The notes beneath the pieces are model-generated. The model saw only the letters and a program-made list of their open reading frames with translations. It did not search any database and was not told the origin of the DNA. Positions 1-11,544 of a DNA stretch of 64,000 nt are shown here, in pieces. Every line of letters begins with the position of its first letter. The first letter of the stretch is position 1. Position numbers and translations under genes: made by a program. Source of the DNA: Onchocerca volvulus. Lineage: Eukaryota > Nematoda > Chromadorea > Rhabditida > Onchocercidae. Location: NCBI GenBank assembly GCA_000499405.2, contig HG738139.1, positions 15,352,858 to 15,416,857 on the forward strand. The letters are read 5' to 3'.

Positions 1-75
1 CCACAAGCATCATTTTCTGTAGATTCTGATGTTACTGTCGTAGTTTCAGAGCTTTTTGTCGACACTGTTGACTAA
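1..75 (+). CDS. C-terminal end of an unidentified protein (partial)
   Basis: The first 75 bases read without a stop in frame 1 and end in TAA at 73-75, giving 24 residues that end in ELFVDTVD. Third-base use (GTC, GTA, GAC) looks coding, in contrast to the A/T-rich DNA that follows. An AATAAA-type signal lies near 467. The gene would continue outside the window on the left. No family is recognisable from this short tail, and it could be a chance open stretch. Confidence 0.4.
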   Translation, partial: PQASFSVDSDVTVVVSELFVDTVD

Positions 76-3000
76 AAATATTTGCTAAATATTATGTTTT
101 AAATTGAGTGAAAATTAACTCAATTTTGATGAATATCATGATAAATATGATGGATGATGTTTCATTTAACCAAGCAAATATCAGCATCACTTATTTCGGG
201 GCAGAAATTTTATCTCTTCTGCTATTTACAATACCGATTTTTTCTTTTAATCCTGTTGAACATCCGTTTTAATTCATGCATTGTGGACACTTACGTACTG
301 TTAAATGTTACGTGCTGTTAAGCGTTATTTCTGTAGTTTGTAATTATCACTTCTCTTCTCTATTATAATATGACTACTAAATCAAGTGGGCCTCTCACGA
401 ACTTTCAATGTATCATATTTGCAGCATTTTTTTTTTTCTCGAATAAGTGTTGTATATGATCATTCGAAATAAATATACAACTTGAGCAAAATTTAAAATT
501 TAGATTTATTCCCGAAATTAGTATATGATACTGCAGAGTGGCTGAAGCTTATTTTTTTTAATCTCTTCCACTCATTCAGGTTCAGCTAAGCAAAAACTTT
601 CAATACGGCCCATTTCTTTACGTACTGCTCTTTAGCATATTCAATTTGATCTATTTTGCAAAAGATGTTCTTGAAGGCAGCTCTTTAAATAAAAAAAAAA
701 AATTGTAAANTGAAGCCATTGAAAAAAATCAACAAAACAGGCTCATCACTTGCTACACAATAAAGATTTTGTTAACACATTCATCATTCATTTGGAATTG
801 TTCCATTCTGCTATGTACGTAATCTATTGTCTAAAGCAGTAAAAGCAGAAAATTAAGCAGCTATTTTGTTAATTTCACTTTTCCTTTTTATTTTTTATTT
901 TTTTTTTTTTTTTGCACTTTTCGTAAAACAATGTATGGTCATATCGAGGAATCCGGTGAAACAGCAATTATACATTGCAAGTGAATTCAATATGAATCTC
1001 ACGAAGAAACAGCGAGAAATGGAGAAGTTTTCGAGTTTTCAGTTTTAATTAGATAACAGAAATAGGCATATAACATTTGCACTAATTTTTATGAAAACTA
1101 TTTTTTGTTCTCGAAACTGTTGCAATTATTCTCAGCATTCATTTTCAAGTTTCCTTTTTTTAATTCTTGAAACTAAAGTAGAAATAAAAAAGACCAATAA
1201 TAAAGTACTGCTATGTTTGTATCATCATTTCGTTAAGCTTGAATTTTCAGTATGGAATACGAGGAAAAACTGACAATAATTACAGATAGCTCCGGTGGTG
1301 TGATTAGATATGAGAAAAAAGGCTCTTTCTAGTTTATTCCATTTTATTTTTTGCTGCCAAATGTTGGTTTAGTTTTTTCTCTTTCTATTTAGACTTGCCT
1401 CATATACATACTGCTGCTACATATTTTCAAATTACTCAATTTTAGAAATAATTAAATTCGATATTGTTTTAATGCTAAAAAAAGATTCATTTTTTACAAG
1501 AAATTAATACATAATTAACATTTAAAAAAGAGATAATGATAGCAATATTATGCAGTATTTAATAATTTTTACATAAGTACAATGCAAGCATCATCCAAGT
1601 GAAGAAATAAATAAACAATCGAAAAGGAGATGAAACTAATCAACTAAGCTATTTCTGCTACCTTTAATTTTCAACTAATCAATCAATCAATAAATTACCA
1701 CACTTATGCCATTTCTAATTTCATTTTAACATTTTGAAAAAAAAACTGCAAAATTTTATCAAATTGCTGATGTCCTTGTTAACTGTTCAAATTCATCGCG
1801 CTAATTTTTTTCAATACTGCTCTATTCATACCCCTTGCTACGAAAAAAAAGAACTTTCCTTTACTATAAAATGCACTGCCAAAATTAAAAGGATGAAGGT
1901 ACGAAATCATCTCTTGAATGATAGATAAATATTAGTTTGAAAAAAAAAGAATAAACAAATTGAAAATGAAATGATTCTGGAAAAATGAAGATTTGACAAA
2001 ATGCAGAATTATTGCTTAATATACAATATGAGAAAAAAATATTAGCAGCGATACGAAAATATCAAGATTAAATTAATGAAATACAGTTCTCAAATCAATC
2101 GTATTCTTATTCAATAAGTAAAAGGCTTCGATTATTTCAAGCAATAAATGAAATTCACTTCAATTACAAATTATATCCTTCAAAAACTATTTTTTTAAGC
2201 CAAATAAATTTGACATTTACTCTTTTTAAAGAAAATATCTTCTGGAAATAATTGTTAATTCGTCACATACATTCCTAGTTCCATATGAAATATTCTATCA
2301 AGAAAAAGAAAATATTACTCTATCAAATGTGCTCCAACAAATAAGACTAGAAATTCGAAATATTCAAGGCTCACAAAATGAAATAACACGTAGAAAGAGA
2401 GAAAGACGGGAAAAGAAAAAAGTATTACTTTATAATACTTAAGTACAAACAAATATAATTTACAATGTATTTCTAAGTGAATATTCAATATAAAAATTGT
2501 TATCGATTTATAAACGTAGATGAATATAAATTTACTTTTATATATATAATGAGTTAAACAATGCTGACATGTAACAACGTAACAATATAAAGCACCACAA
2601 CTGATATTTAATTCCAGATTACAATTCTACCTAAAAGTCACGGTACGGTTATGTGGTTGAGGCCTTCTCTAAATAGAGTAACAAAATAAGCATCTACATT
2701 TTATTATTTGTATTATTTAATGAAAGTTTTGGATTTTTTGAAATCTCACTACTCAAATCCTAATGTCAAGTCAAGATTTAGTGAGGTATTTCGAAACAGA
2801 TAAAATAATAAAATTTTAGAGATAGGGAAAGAACAGAAAAGAAGTGAATGAAGATGAAAATACCACTATTATTATTATTACTGCATCCAGTTACCTTCAT
2901 TTGTAAGCCCAAATTTAGGATATCATATATAGAGTCCTGAATCCAAATAAGAATCTTCTATAAAAAAAAAAAAAAAAAAATTATATCAAGAACACATCAA

Positions 3001-3331
3001 TTTTCCTCGTGATTTTTCCGCCACTGCATTGCAATAATTCAGTTATAAAAATCATTCTAATCTGCAAATGTTATAAATTGACTGAAGCAAAAGCATTCAG
3101 ATATATTCTACGAAGTATTTTTTTTAATTGTTACTTTCAACAAAACTGTCAATTGTAACTTCATTCTCAAGATAACTTACTATGATACTGAATATGTTCG
3201 TAATGTCTAGAAAGCCATATTGATGAAATGGTTTTTTAAAACGACAACAGCATCAATAAGTAAACTATATGATGGATTTCCATACAGTGTCGAATATAAA
3301 CTAACTGGAAAGAATCCGTTCATCATAATTA
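76..3331. other. Gene-poor interval
   Basis: No gene can be built here. The stretch is A/T-rich with homopolymers and one ambiguous base at 710. One exon-like segment is seen on the plus strand: a TTTTCAG acceptor at 1244-1250 is followed by 27 open codons (ATG at 1252, TAG at 1330-1332) encoding a peptide that begins MEYEEKLTIITDSS. It might be an alternative last exon of the gene that ends at position 75, but no partner exon was found. Bases 726-900 resemble 20930-21090 (see the repeat entries). Confidence 0.4.
726..900 (+). repeat. Diverged dispersed repeat, copy 1
   Basis: This segment shares an ordered series of blocks with 20930-21090: AATCAACAAAAC, a TTTTGTT-ACA-TTCAT block, TTCATTATTCAT-like and TTCTGCTAT blocks, GCAGAAAAT, and a closing TTTCCTTTT. 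The order and spacing are conserved while bases differ, as expected of an old dispersed repeat or duplication. No coding potential is evident. Identity was judged by eye, not computed. Confidence 0.5.
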
Positions 3332-5297
3332 TCAATTTCTTGAACAACAAGAATTCGCTTGCATAGTAACTCGGCTTAGCAAACTTATTGATCCGGGATC
3401 TTTGCTATTTTTCAAATTCAAATACCTGAAATACTTTAAATTTGAAATTCAAATATCTGAGATAAAGGCGAAATGGAAAAAGAATTGATGGAGCATACGA
3501 AACAAAAGCTATATGATAATCCGATCCAACAAACTTTTACACTGCAAAAGATCAGATGTAAAATGAAATGATATATCGGCATCTTCTGATATTATCCAAA
3601 TGTTCTGACAAGTATTTCCGCTACTTGAAAGTATATTGTACTGACCAATACACAATCGTTTTACTTTTCTTTAACACCCTTCTATTTTTCTTTTTCTCAT
3701 AAACAAAATCATATGCTGATGTCTTATATGACCATTAAATGATTTCATATGGTATATGTAACTAAGTATACCAGAAATCACAAAGAAGAAAAGATACTGT
3801 GCTAAACTGAACTTTTAAAATTGCAAACAGTCAAGCAGTAATAAATTACTGCTTATCTAATAAATATGCAAATACTATAATCTTTACCTTCCATCATTTT
3901 TCTTCATATCAATTGTTAATCGAGTGGCTACTTCATGAAATAATGTATCAACGTTAGTTGCATCGAGTGCTGAAGTCTCGAGGAAATAATCAAAAGCGTT
4001 AGCATCCGCAAAATTTTTTCCAATCCGCTCCGGTACTTCACGTTCATCTTCTTTATCTATTTTATTCCCTGAAAGTAACAATCTAAACAACAACAGATTA
4101 GATCACTACATCATTTTTTATTTTTAGTTATTTAATGTAAAATCGCTAAATTTGGAATGCAATGAATAAAAATTAAGAAAGCAATTTGTTTTAGATTTGG
4201 ATAAAACCGATTAATTCACTTTTCCTTACCACTGACCTACTAGTATTTTCAACACCCGTCGATTGGCATACTGCTCGATTTCGCCAAGCCATTCCGGTAG
4301 GCAGTCGAAACTTGGTTGACACGCAACATCATAAACTAGCACTATAGCATGTGCAGACCGGTAATAACTTTGTGTAATTGAACGGAATCGTTCTTGTCCA
4401 GCTGTATCCCAGATTTGGAGCTGTAATAATATCTTCATTTAAATTCTTTTCATAGAAATACTACTGTAAATTAAGCTAGAAATTTCATTTTATAATGGAA
4501 GTTAACAAAAGAACTTAACAAACAATGATCACTATCTAATATTCCAAATTTTTTTGTTTCCTGAAAGTATCAACAAAGAAAGTCGATTCTTGTCAAGCAT
4601 GAAACATAAAAGATTAATCGCATCACAGAATTCCAACAATACTATTTATTATTATTATTTATTAATAAAGATTTAGAAGTTGATAGAATACTAATAAAAA
4701 AAAAAAGTAAGACAAAATATGGTATCAATAAAAAAAAGTGAAGCAAATATACTTTTATTTTATCATCATTAACTTTAACAGTTTTGATCATAAAATCAAC
4801 ACCAATAGTAGCACTTTGCCCAGGTGGAAAAATACCCTGTAATAAAATATCAAAGTAAACAACTGGATATACTCAAAATGAAACATATAAAATGCAAAAT
4901 TCCAACTTCAAAGCTAAAACTTGGAAACATTGTTACTTTATTTTTCAAACACTTTTATATTTTAAAAAATGATTTTCAAAGATAAGAAATAGTAGTACGC
5001 TGAATATTCTACGCATGATTAATAACTTGAATAAGCGTGGTATTTAGTAGTCAAATATCCTATACAGAAAAACAAGCCATAATTGTTTACAACTTAACAT
5101 TTTAAGATTTTTAGATTTCGAAAAACCACAAAAGAATAAGGTCTATTCTTTCATAAAGGCTATCGCATTCTAAAATACATGAAAACCAATGAAGAAAACA
5201 AAAACAAAACCTGTGTGAATTTGCGCACAAGGCATGTTTTACCAACGCCAGCATTGCCGACAAGGACTACTTTGAACAAATATTTATAGTCTTCCAT
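3332..5297 (-). CDS. rab-30: Rab30-family small GTPase
   Basis: Small GTPase of the Rab30 group; known relatives act at the Golgi. Five exons join in frame: 5211-5297, 4753-4836, 4237-4420, 3888-4068 and 3332-3425, giving 209 aa (human Rab30 is about 203). Visible motifs are the P-loop GNAGVGKTC (residues 14-22), switch I with the conserved Thr in SATIGVDF, the DTAGQE switch II motif, the NKID base-specificity motif and ETSAL. The tail ends in CCSRN, a di-cysteine geranylgeranylation signal placed like the CCNFN end of human Rab30. The effector-facing stretch [13 protein letters not shown] and the [17 protein letters not shown] segment are typical of Rab30 rather than other Rabs. The ATG at 5297 is chosen because [14 protein letters not shown] matches the family start; an out-of-frame ATG lies a few bases upstream. 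The last exon was chosen because it keeps phase and supplies the prenyl cysteines. Confidence 0.95.
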
Positions 5298-7359
5298 GCC
5301 ACATTGAAGTACTATTACTTAAGTTCAAATATTGCTAAATTAGCTTTTCTAGTGAGATCAGTTAATTTACTTAATTAACTGGTCCAATAATTTCACCTTT
5401 TCCTTTTTTATCTTCTTTTTCTTTCCTGAAAAAAATGTTACAATTATCTGAAAATATATTTTAACCAAAATTGCCTTAATTCAAAAAAAATTCACAATTA
5501 AATTATGGATATCATAATAGAAATATAATTGATGCATAATTTGCAATCATTTAAGTTGAACTTTATTGTCAAGAAAAAGAAGATACATACAATGAAACAA
5601 AATCATTCTATCCATTCCATGAAGTATTTAGATAATTCCAACAATAAAATATGTCTGATGAAATAGATAAAATGTTAAACATGCAACATTTTAAATAAAA
5701 CAAATTTTAAAACATAAATTTTACGTCTAATTTTATAGCGAATTTGTATAATTATGAAATATATTTTATGCATTAAAAAAAAGACAAATTGGAAAAACAG
5801 TTAGATGCATGATTCAAGCGACCCAGAAAAATCATCCAAATAAATTAATTGAAATTCAATACAACATGAAAAAATATGAACAAAGAACGAACACAATTGC
5901 CGAAAAAGATCCGTTACATAGTGAAACGACAGAAACAAACCACTGGTTTTGCTATTTGAACTGGACATTCTGGACATTATGCAATTCTCCAGAATCTTTA
6001 GTCGATAATAATGTTTATTTTATGTTGGAGATCTGTTTGCCTGAATTTCTGGTAAGTATTCCAAATTTCCGGATTTTAAGAAAATTGCTTTCTGAAGTAA
6101 GAGAACGAGTATTAATTTATGGGAACAATCTTTAGTTTGATGAATGATGCTATGTTGCTGTCTTCAATGAAGAAATTTGAGATGAAAAAATTTGGTCGAT
6201 GTTCGTTACTTCTTCTTATTTAACTATATAGTAGCAAAGGCATATGGTATTTAAAGATATATTATCATCATATTCAAAAGTGTAATTTAAATTTAATATC
6301 CGAAACGAAGCATGATGCTTTGAGATGGATTAGTGACTAATTAATTGAGAGTTAACTAATAATTTTAGTTTAAAAGTTAGAAAAAAAAAAGAAAGGAAAA
6401 AGTGCCGAATAAATATTTTAGAAAATAATTTTTTTGGCAAACCAAAATTATTCAATCAATATAAACATAACGCTTAAATATGTAAATTTTTCTTGTATTT
6501 TTACTTTTTTTTTTTAATCTTTTACTTTTCCATGTATTTTTAATTTTTTTTTTACTTATTTTTATTTTTATTGATATTAAATAAACATACTGTTGTAGAT
6601 GGAAAATTTATTTTTAAATTTATTTCATTATTCTTCTTCATCTAAAAAAAAAAAAAATGTTTCAGTAATTTTTTTTATTTCCTTTTTAATTTCAGACTAA
6701 AATTAAATATTAATAAATACTACTACTTCCTTCACAAATGATTGGAATTATTTTTGGCAACTCTCATGTTTTATGAAGGTTTAACTTTTTTTTTTTAAAA
6801 AGAGAAATGTTTTTTTTTTTCCAAATTAAACATAAAAAATGGAAAAAGTTGTTATTTTTTTAAATTTAATATTTTTCAGCAATCAGTGTTATATCTTCGG
6901 GTCATATATTAATTCCATATAATGGTTTTCCAATAAATTAACTGTTAAATTACTTTATCTAATACTATCCGTTGATCGAATTAGGCATTCGATTTGATCA
7001 AGTTAAACATTCGATTTAATTTTTTTTTCACAAGTTCAACTAGAGCGATATTCTTTCAGCATTTTGAAGCATCTGTACCGAAGTGTTAAAAAATTAATAT
7101 TTCACAATGTTCAATAATGAATGAATCATTAATTTAACTTATCTTAAAAGAATTTCTGATTAATTATTTCTATCCACTATTAGTATTAAAACTTAATGCC
7201 ATTATAATCTTAAAAACATATCAATCCATCTTTCGGAAAATTGATGAATCAAAAGCATTTGTATTTCGCTGAATTATTTTAACTTGCCAAAAACATATTT
7301 TCTCTTGAGAATATTTGTTGATTACTTTTTCTTTCCATTTCTCTCTATTTTATAAACTT

Positions 7360-7493
7360 AAATTATTGATTTAGCATACTTTTTGATAAAAAAAAAATCA
7401 AAAAATTTATTATTTTTTTGATTTTTCAAAAAGTATGCTTGAGGCATTTCAAGAGACACTTCTTTCAAAAAGTATGCTAAATTGACATAATTT
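7360..7493. repeat. Nested inverted repeat with three arms
   Basis: AGCATACTTTTTGA (7373-7386) has its reverse complement TCAAAAAGTATGCT twice downstream, at 7426-7439 and again at 7465-7478. The second pairing extends outward through TAAATT/AATTTA and AAATTAT/ATAATTT for about 27 nt with few mismatches. The arm can therefore form a short hairpin or a longer one. It lies in intergenic DNA; a MITE-like remnant is possible. Confidence 0.6.
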
Positions 7494-8924
7494 AAACATT
7501 TTTTTTTCCTTGCTTCAATTATTTTATCAGATATTTGATCTTTTTGTCGTTTTATATATCAAATATTCATTTTATGCTGAAACGAGTTAAAAATTTAAGC
7601 ATTAATTTATTGAATGATAATTTCGTGAATCGTTAAATTTTGAAATCTTTTTTGAAATTTTTTCGAAATGTGTAACTATTGTTAGAAAATGAAAAATGAA
7701 AAGAATACTCAAATTTCAAGTATTAATCCAGAGTAATTGAGTAATAGTTCCTACGATATTGAAATGATGAATGACAATTAAGGGATAATTGCATCAGATT
7801 TTTTTTTTTTTTTTTAAAAAATGATTTACTACATTTTATCATTGAAGTGGATCATTATTTCAATGAAAAAAAAAAAAAAGAAAAAGAAATTTTGTCCTAT
7901 ATTTTTGACTTCTGTCAAATTAAACTCTTGTTAATGTCTTTCAGTGTGAAATAATTCCATTCCTTCTTCGATAATACACGAGTTATATATAAATTTAAAG
8001 ATTGTACACCAATTATATATAAATTTCTAGCAATTAATTCCATTACTATTCTCTTTTCAGATCGAAAAAATTAATATCCGATATTTTTTATATTCTTGAT
8101 TACTGCATAATTTATACCATTAGAAATGTTCTTTTCGATCTCTCGGAATTTCTTGATACTTTTGAATGCACCATAAAGCTTCCACGGTTTTAGATGTACC
8201 TTAAGATGTATCAATTGTTTGTTCTTATCAGTTGCAATCAATTCTTATCTATAAGTGATAGATTTGAGCCAGAACGAATACAAATGAAAATCTAAATATG
8301 ATATATGAAAGTGAAAATGTGAAAAAGTTACTGAACAATAACAAATCAATCACGTGAACGAAAATTCAAAGTACATCTTCAGCAATCGTCAATCGTCATT
8401 TCTAAGTGATGTTTATGTAAAGCATGGAAACATTTAGAATATTAAAAAATTTAGTAAATAAATTTCGAAAATGGACGTATATTGCTAAAGCTATCAAATG
8501 CATTCATTTAATACATACTTTGAAAACATGAAAAAAAAATTTTTGTGTAAATTTCTTTTTAATAAAACTTAAAATCCATCATCGAAAAATTCGACGATAA
8601 TGCAAAATGTCAACCAAAGTTGCAAAAAAAAAAAAAAGAAATATATCAGTCTATGGCGACAAAATTTTGCAGGCACATGAGACTTTGTTTTTCTTTTCCT
8701 CTTTTTTTTTTTTTTTTTAAATCAATATTCCATTACTTCTCATGTATGTATTATTTTATTTTAGTGAATTATACTTAATTTTTGATCGAAATTAAATTTT
8801 TTTTTATAAGAAATTACAGAATATAAAAACGATTCATAATAAAATTCGCTAATTTTTATTATTTTTTCTCTCAATTAACGACTGACTCTTATTGAATGAT
8901 AAATTAACTGGAATAGTTTGAATC

Positions 8925-8998
8925 GTTATTTCTGGATCCGGATTTGAATTACATTTCTACGCGTCCTTAACTAATTTAAATCCGGATCCAGAAGTAAC
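8925..8998. repeat. Near-perfect inverted repeat containing CCGGATCC
   Basis: Arms 8925-8951 and 8972-8998 are reverse complements over 27 nt with 2 mismatches, with a 20-nt loop that contains ACGCG. The core TTCTGGATCCGGATTT is much more GC-rich than the surrounding DNA. It could form a stable hairpin in RNA or DNA. No terminator or RNA gene assignment is possible from sequence alone. Confidence 0.7.
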
Positions 8999-9619
8999 AT
9001 TGCTGGTGATTTCTGCTGATATAAGAATCGGTTGTATGTAATAAATTTTGTTGATTTCTGTTCAATAATTTCATCAAAGTTCACACTAATAAGCTTTTAA
9101 ATACAATCAGTAATCCATTCATAGTATTCATATAACTTTCAATTACTTAGTTGATAATCCGTTCCCAAGTGTCACGCTTTGTTTCGGATATTAAATTTAA
9201 ATTTCATTTTCAAATATGATGATCTTGTATATCTTTTCTAGCATATAGTTAATAATAAAAAATAACGAATATCAACTTTCCAGATATAACCCCTACATTT
9301 TTTTTTTTTTTTGCTCTAATTCACTCTTTTTTTTTTTTTAATGTCAAGTGATTATTACGGCTGAGCGCATTTTTCATTTCTGTTTCTTTTTTTTTTTTTT
9401 GATAAAACGTTTTCACAATTATTCAAAATATATGGCCTTTCATTTAATGTTTGACTAAATGTCTTGAATTCCCATTTAATGGCGCATGCAATAAAATTTG
9501 ATTTCAATTCAATTTTTTCCAGAATCTTCATTAAAATTTAGAACTTTTCATTTTTTTTTACGTATCCTTCTTTTTTTTTCAGAAAGCTTTTCCAAAGTTG
9601 ATTCGATTCGTTTCTTTCC

Positions 9620-9653
<34 letters not shown>

Positions 9654-9918
9654 CAAAAAAAAACAAAAAATTCTGGATGAAATCTAGAAAAGTCAGAAAC
9701 TATTTGCCATCAAAAATTTACTAATTATAGGTCTAAAGAAACAATATATTAATGATGATTAGTACCATTCATTAGAATAATCAAAGAAGCCATCATTAGG
9801 CACTATCGGCTTTTGTGCCTAATTGAAGCATAATTCAAAACTAAATTCCTTATTTGAATGTTTTTCGAAACCTACCAATTTTAAGCCATTAGCAACTACA
9901 TTATCGTCAATATCAACA

Positions 9919-10190
9919 ATGTTAAATCCGGATCCGATTGACATGGATGTCAACAGTAACCCGAAGATAGGAGTAAATCAGCAGTTTGCATTATCGGAAC
10001 CAGATTTTGGACGATATCATCGCGACAAAAATCCAAGTAAATCATTCAAAAATAAAATAAAAAAAAAGATGATAAAAAATAAAAAAAATGCAGCAAAAAG
10101 AAAGAAAATAGAGACAAACTTTGAATTTTATTTGCTAAATGTGAAAATTAACTTAATCATCCATTTTTCTTTTATCTTTCAGAGTTTTAA
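9919..10190 (+). CDS. Small two-exon gene of unknown function (candidate)
   Basis: An exon at 9919-10036 with coding-like composition reads MLNPDPIDMDVNSNP at its start and GRYHRDKNP at its end. A donor (A then GTAAAT at 10037) and a TTTCAG acceptor at 10177-10182 join it in phase to a tiny last exon at 10183-10190, which finishes the protein with Lys-Phe-stop (41 aa). AATAAA at 10203-10208 is well placed as a poly(A) signal. The frame is open upstream to 9823, so a longer 5' end or an earlier exon is possible. The family is not recognised. If the intron is not used, the frame runs on into lysine-rich low-complexity sequence. Confidence 0.4.
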
Positions 10191-10208
10191 TGCCATAGCA
10201 TTAATAAA

Positions 10209-11544
10209 GTATAACTTTTCATTTCTGTAATGAAAAATTAACAATTTGATTTATTGTTCGATTTAATATTACTTAATTATTCTTTGCAAAATGAATCAAA
10301 AATATTTTTCATATGATAGATAACTGGGTGAAATTTTTCGTAAAATATTTATTTTTCGTTTTATTTCCATTGCTCATACTTTACTTTTCTTTGCTAAAAA
10401 ATATCATCCAATTCACATCTTGTTTTTTTCAATCATTTCTGTTGAACATAATTTTTAATTCCAAAAATTTTTCAAAATTGAAAATTTCAAATATTGTGTT
10501 CATTCATTTACTTTTTGTTAAGGTATTTCAATTGTTCCTTAGCTAATTTTATATTTTATCTTCGCATTCTTTTCATTCGTAGCTATCATATTATCTTTAA
10601 TAAGAAATATTAAAATTTATTTTCTATATTGTTTGAAAAATAGAGAATTCCAAATGCTGAAATATTTTAAATTGCGCTTCTTCACTGTAATTCTCTTTAT
10701 CTTGTGTCGAATTACGTATATCCATCAATTTATTACCATCTTAATGTTATCAGTGTTATGATATCACGAATGCTCTTAACATTTATACGATTTTCACACA
10801 AAAAATTCAAAAAAGCAGATTGTTTTTTCCTCAAATTTCTTTGTTCCATATAATAGCATTAATCAAGTTCAGAATTCGTTTTCACAAATTGTTTTCTCTT
10901 TTCTCTCACTAGAGAATTCCAATATTCGAAAATGCATGGGAGCAATAATTCATACAAAATATCTCATGAAATTGCATTACAAAGATTGATTTCTTTTTTT
11001 GTTTCAAACTATTTTTTATAATTTTTGCCATGACATCATGAATTCGATTCAATATCCAGACATTTTCTCATTAGTTCTACCATTATTTTTTATCTGTAAG
11101 TATTTCGGAAATAGGTTCTTCGTAATTCTAATGTTAATTTTAATTGTTCCAAAAGAAAACAATTGAAATGATTTTTGTTTGTCAATAAAACTTCATTTCT
11201 TTTTTGAAATGACTTTTATTTATCAATGCCATCTCTTTTCATCGCTTCATTTTTGTGTTTTTATTTAAAAAATAAGTTACATAAATGTTTCAGTCCATAT
11301 TTTGTTATTTCTATTTGTTTTTTTTTTTAATGTTCAAATCTTTGCTATTTAAAATTTAAAAAATTTTCATACTTTGTTAACTATATTAAATTGTTAATAT
11401 AAGTGTTATTAAATTGTTAATTAATACAATTTTTTAGAATTAATGTTTAAATTTTTCGAAAAATTTAGAATAAAATTATGCGATATGTTTAACTAAAAAT
11501 TTGATCATATCATTTTACCTATCTGATACCATAATACTTTATCC
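10209..11544. other. Interval with no supported gene
   Basis: The sequence is A/T-rich. An ATG at about 11039 opens a short hydrophobic reading frame that begins MNSIQYPDIFSLVLPLFF and ends at a GTAAGTATTT donor near 11095, but no in-phase acceptor precedes the next exon-like segment at 11545. Nothing else is supported. Confidence 0.3.

Larger units (their letters stand above)
5298..9822. other. Intergenic region upstream of rab-30
   Basis: No gene is convincingly present. The only exon-like stretch is plus-strand 5809-6051, open throughout and ending at a strong donor (CTG then GTAAGT at 6052); it would encode a segment containing NHWFCYLNWTFWTLC. No partner exon or family was found. The rest is A/T-rich with poly-A/T runs (for example 9630-9652) and two inverted repeats, listed separately at 7360-7493 and 8925-8998. 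Confidence 0.4.

Noticed and set aside
3800..3887. Alternative last exons of rab-30 close to exon 4
   Set aside because: Several acceptors keep phase but give hydrophobic tails without a prenylation motif; the exon at 3332-3425 gives the CCSRN tail expected of the family.
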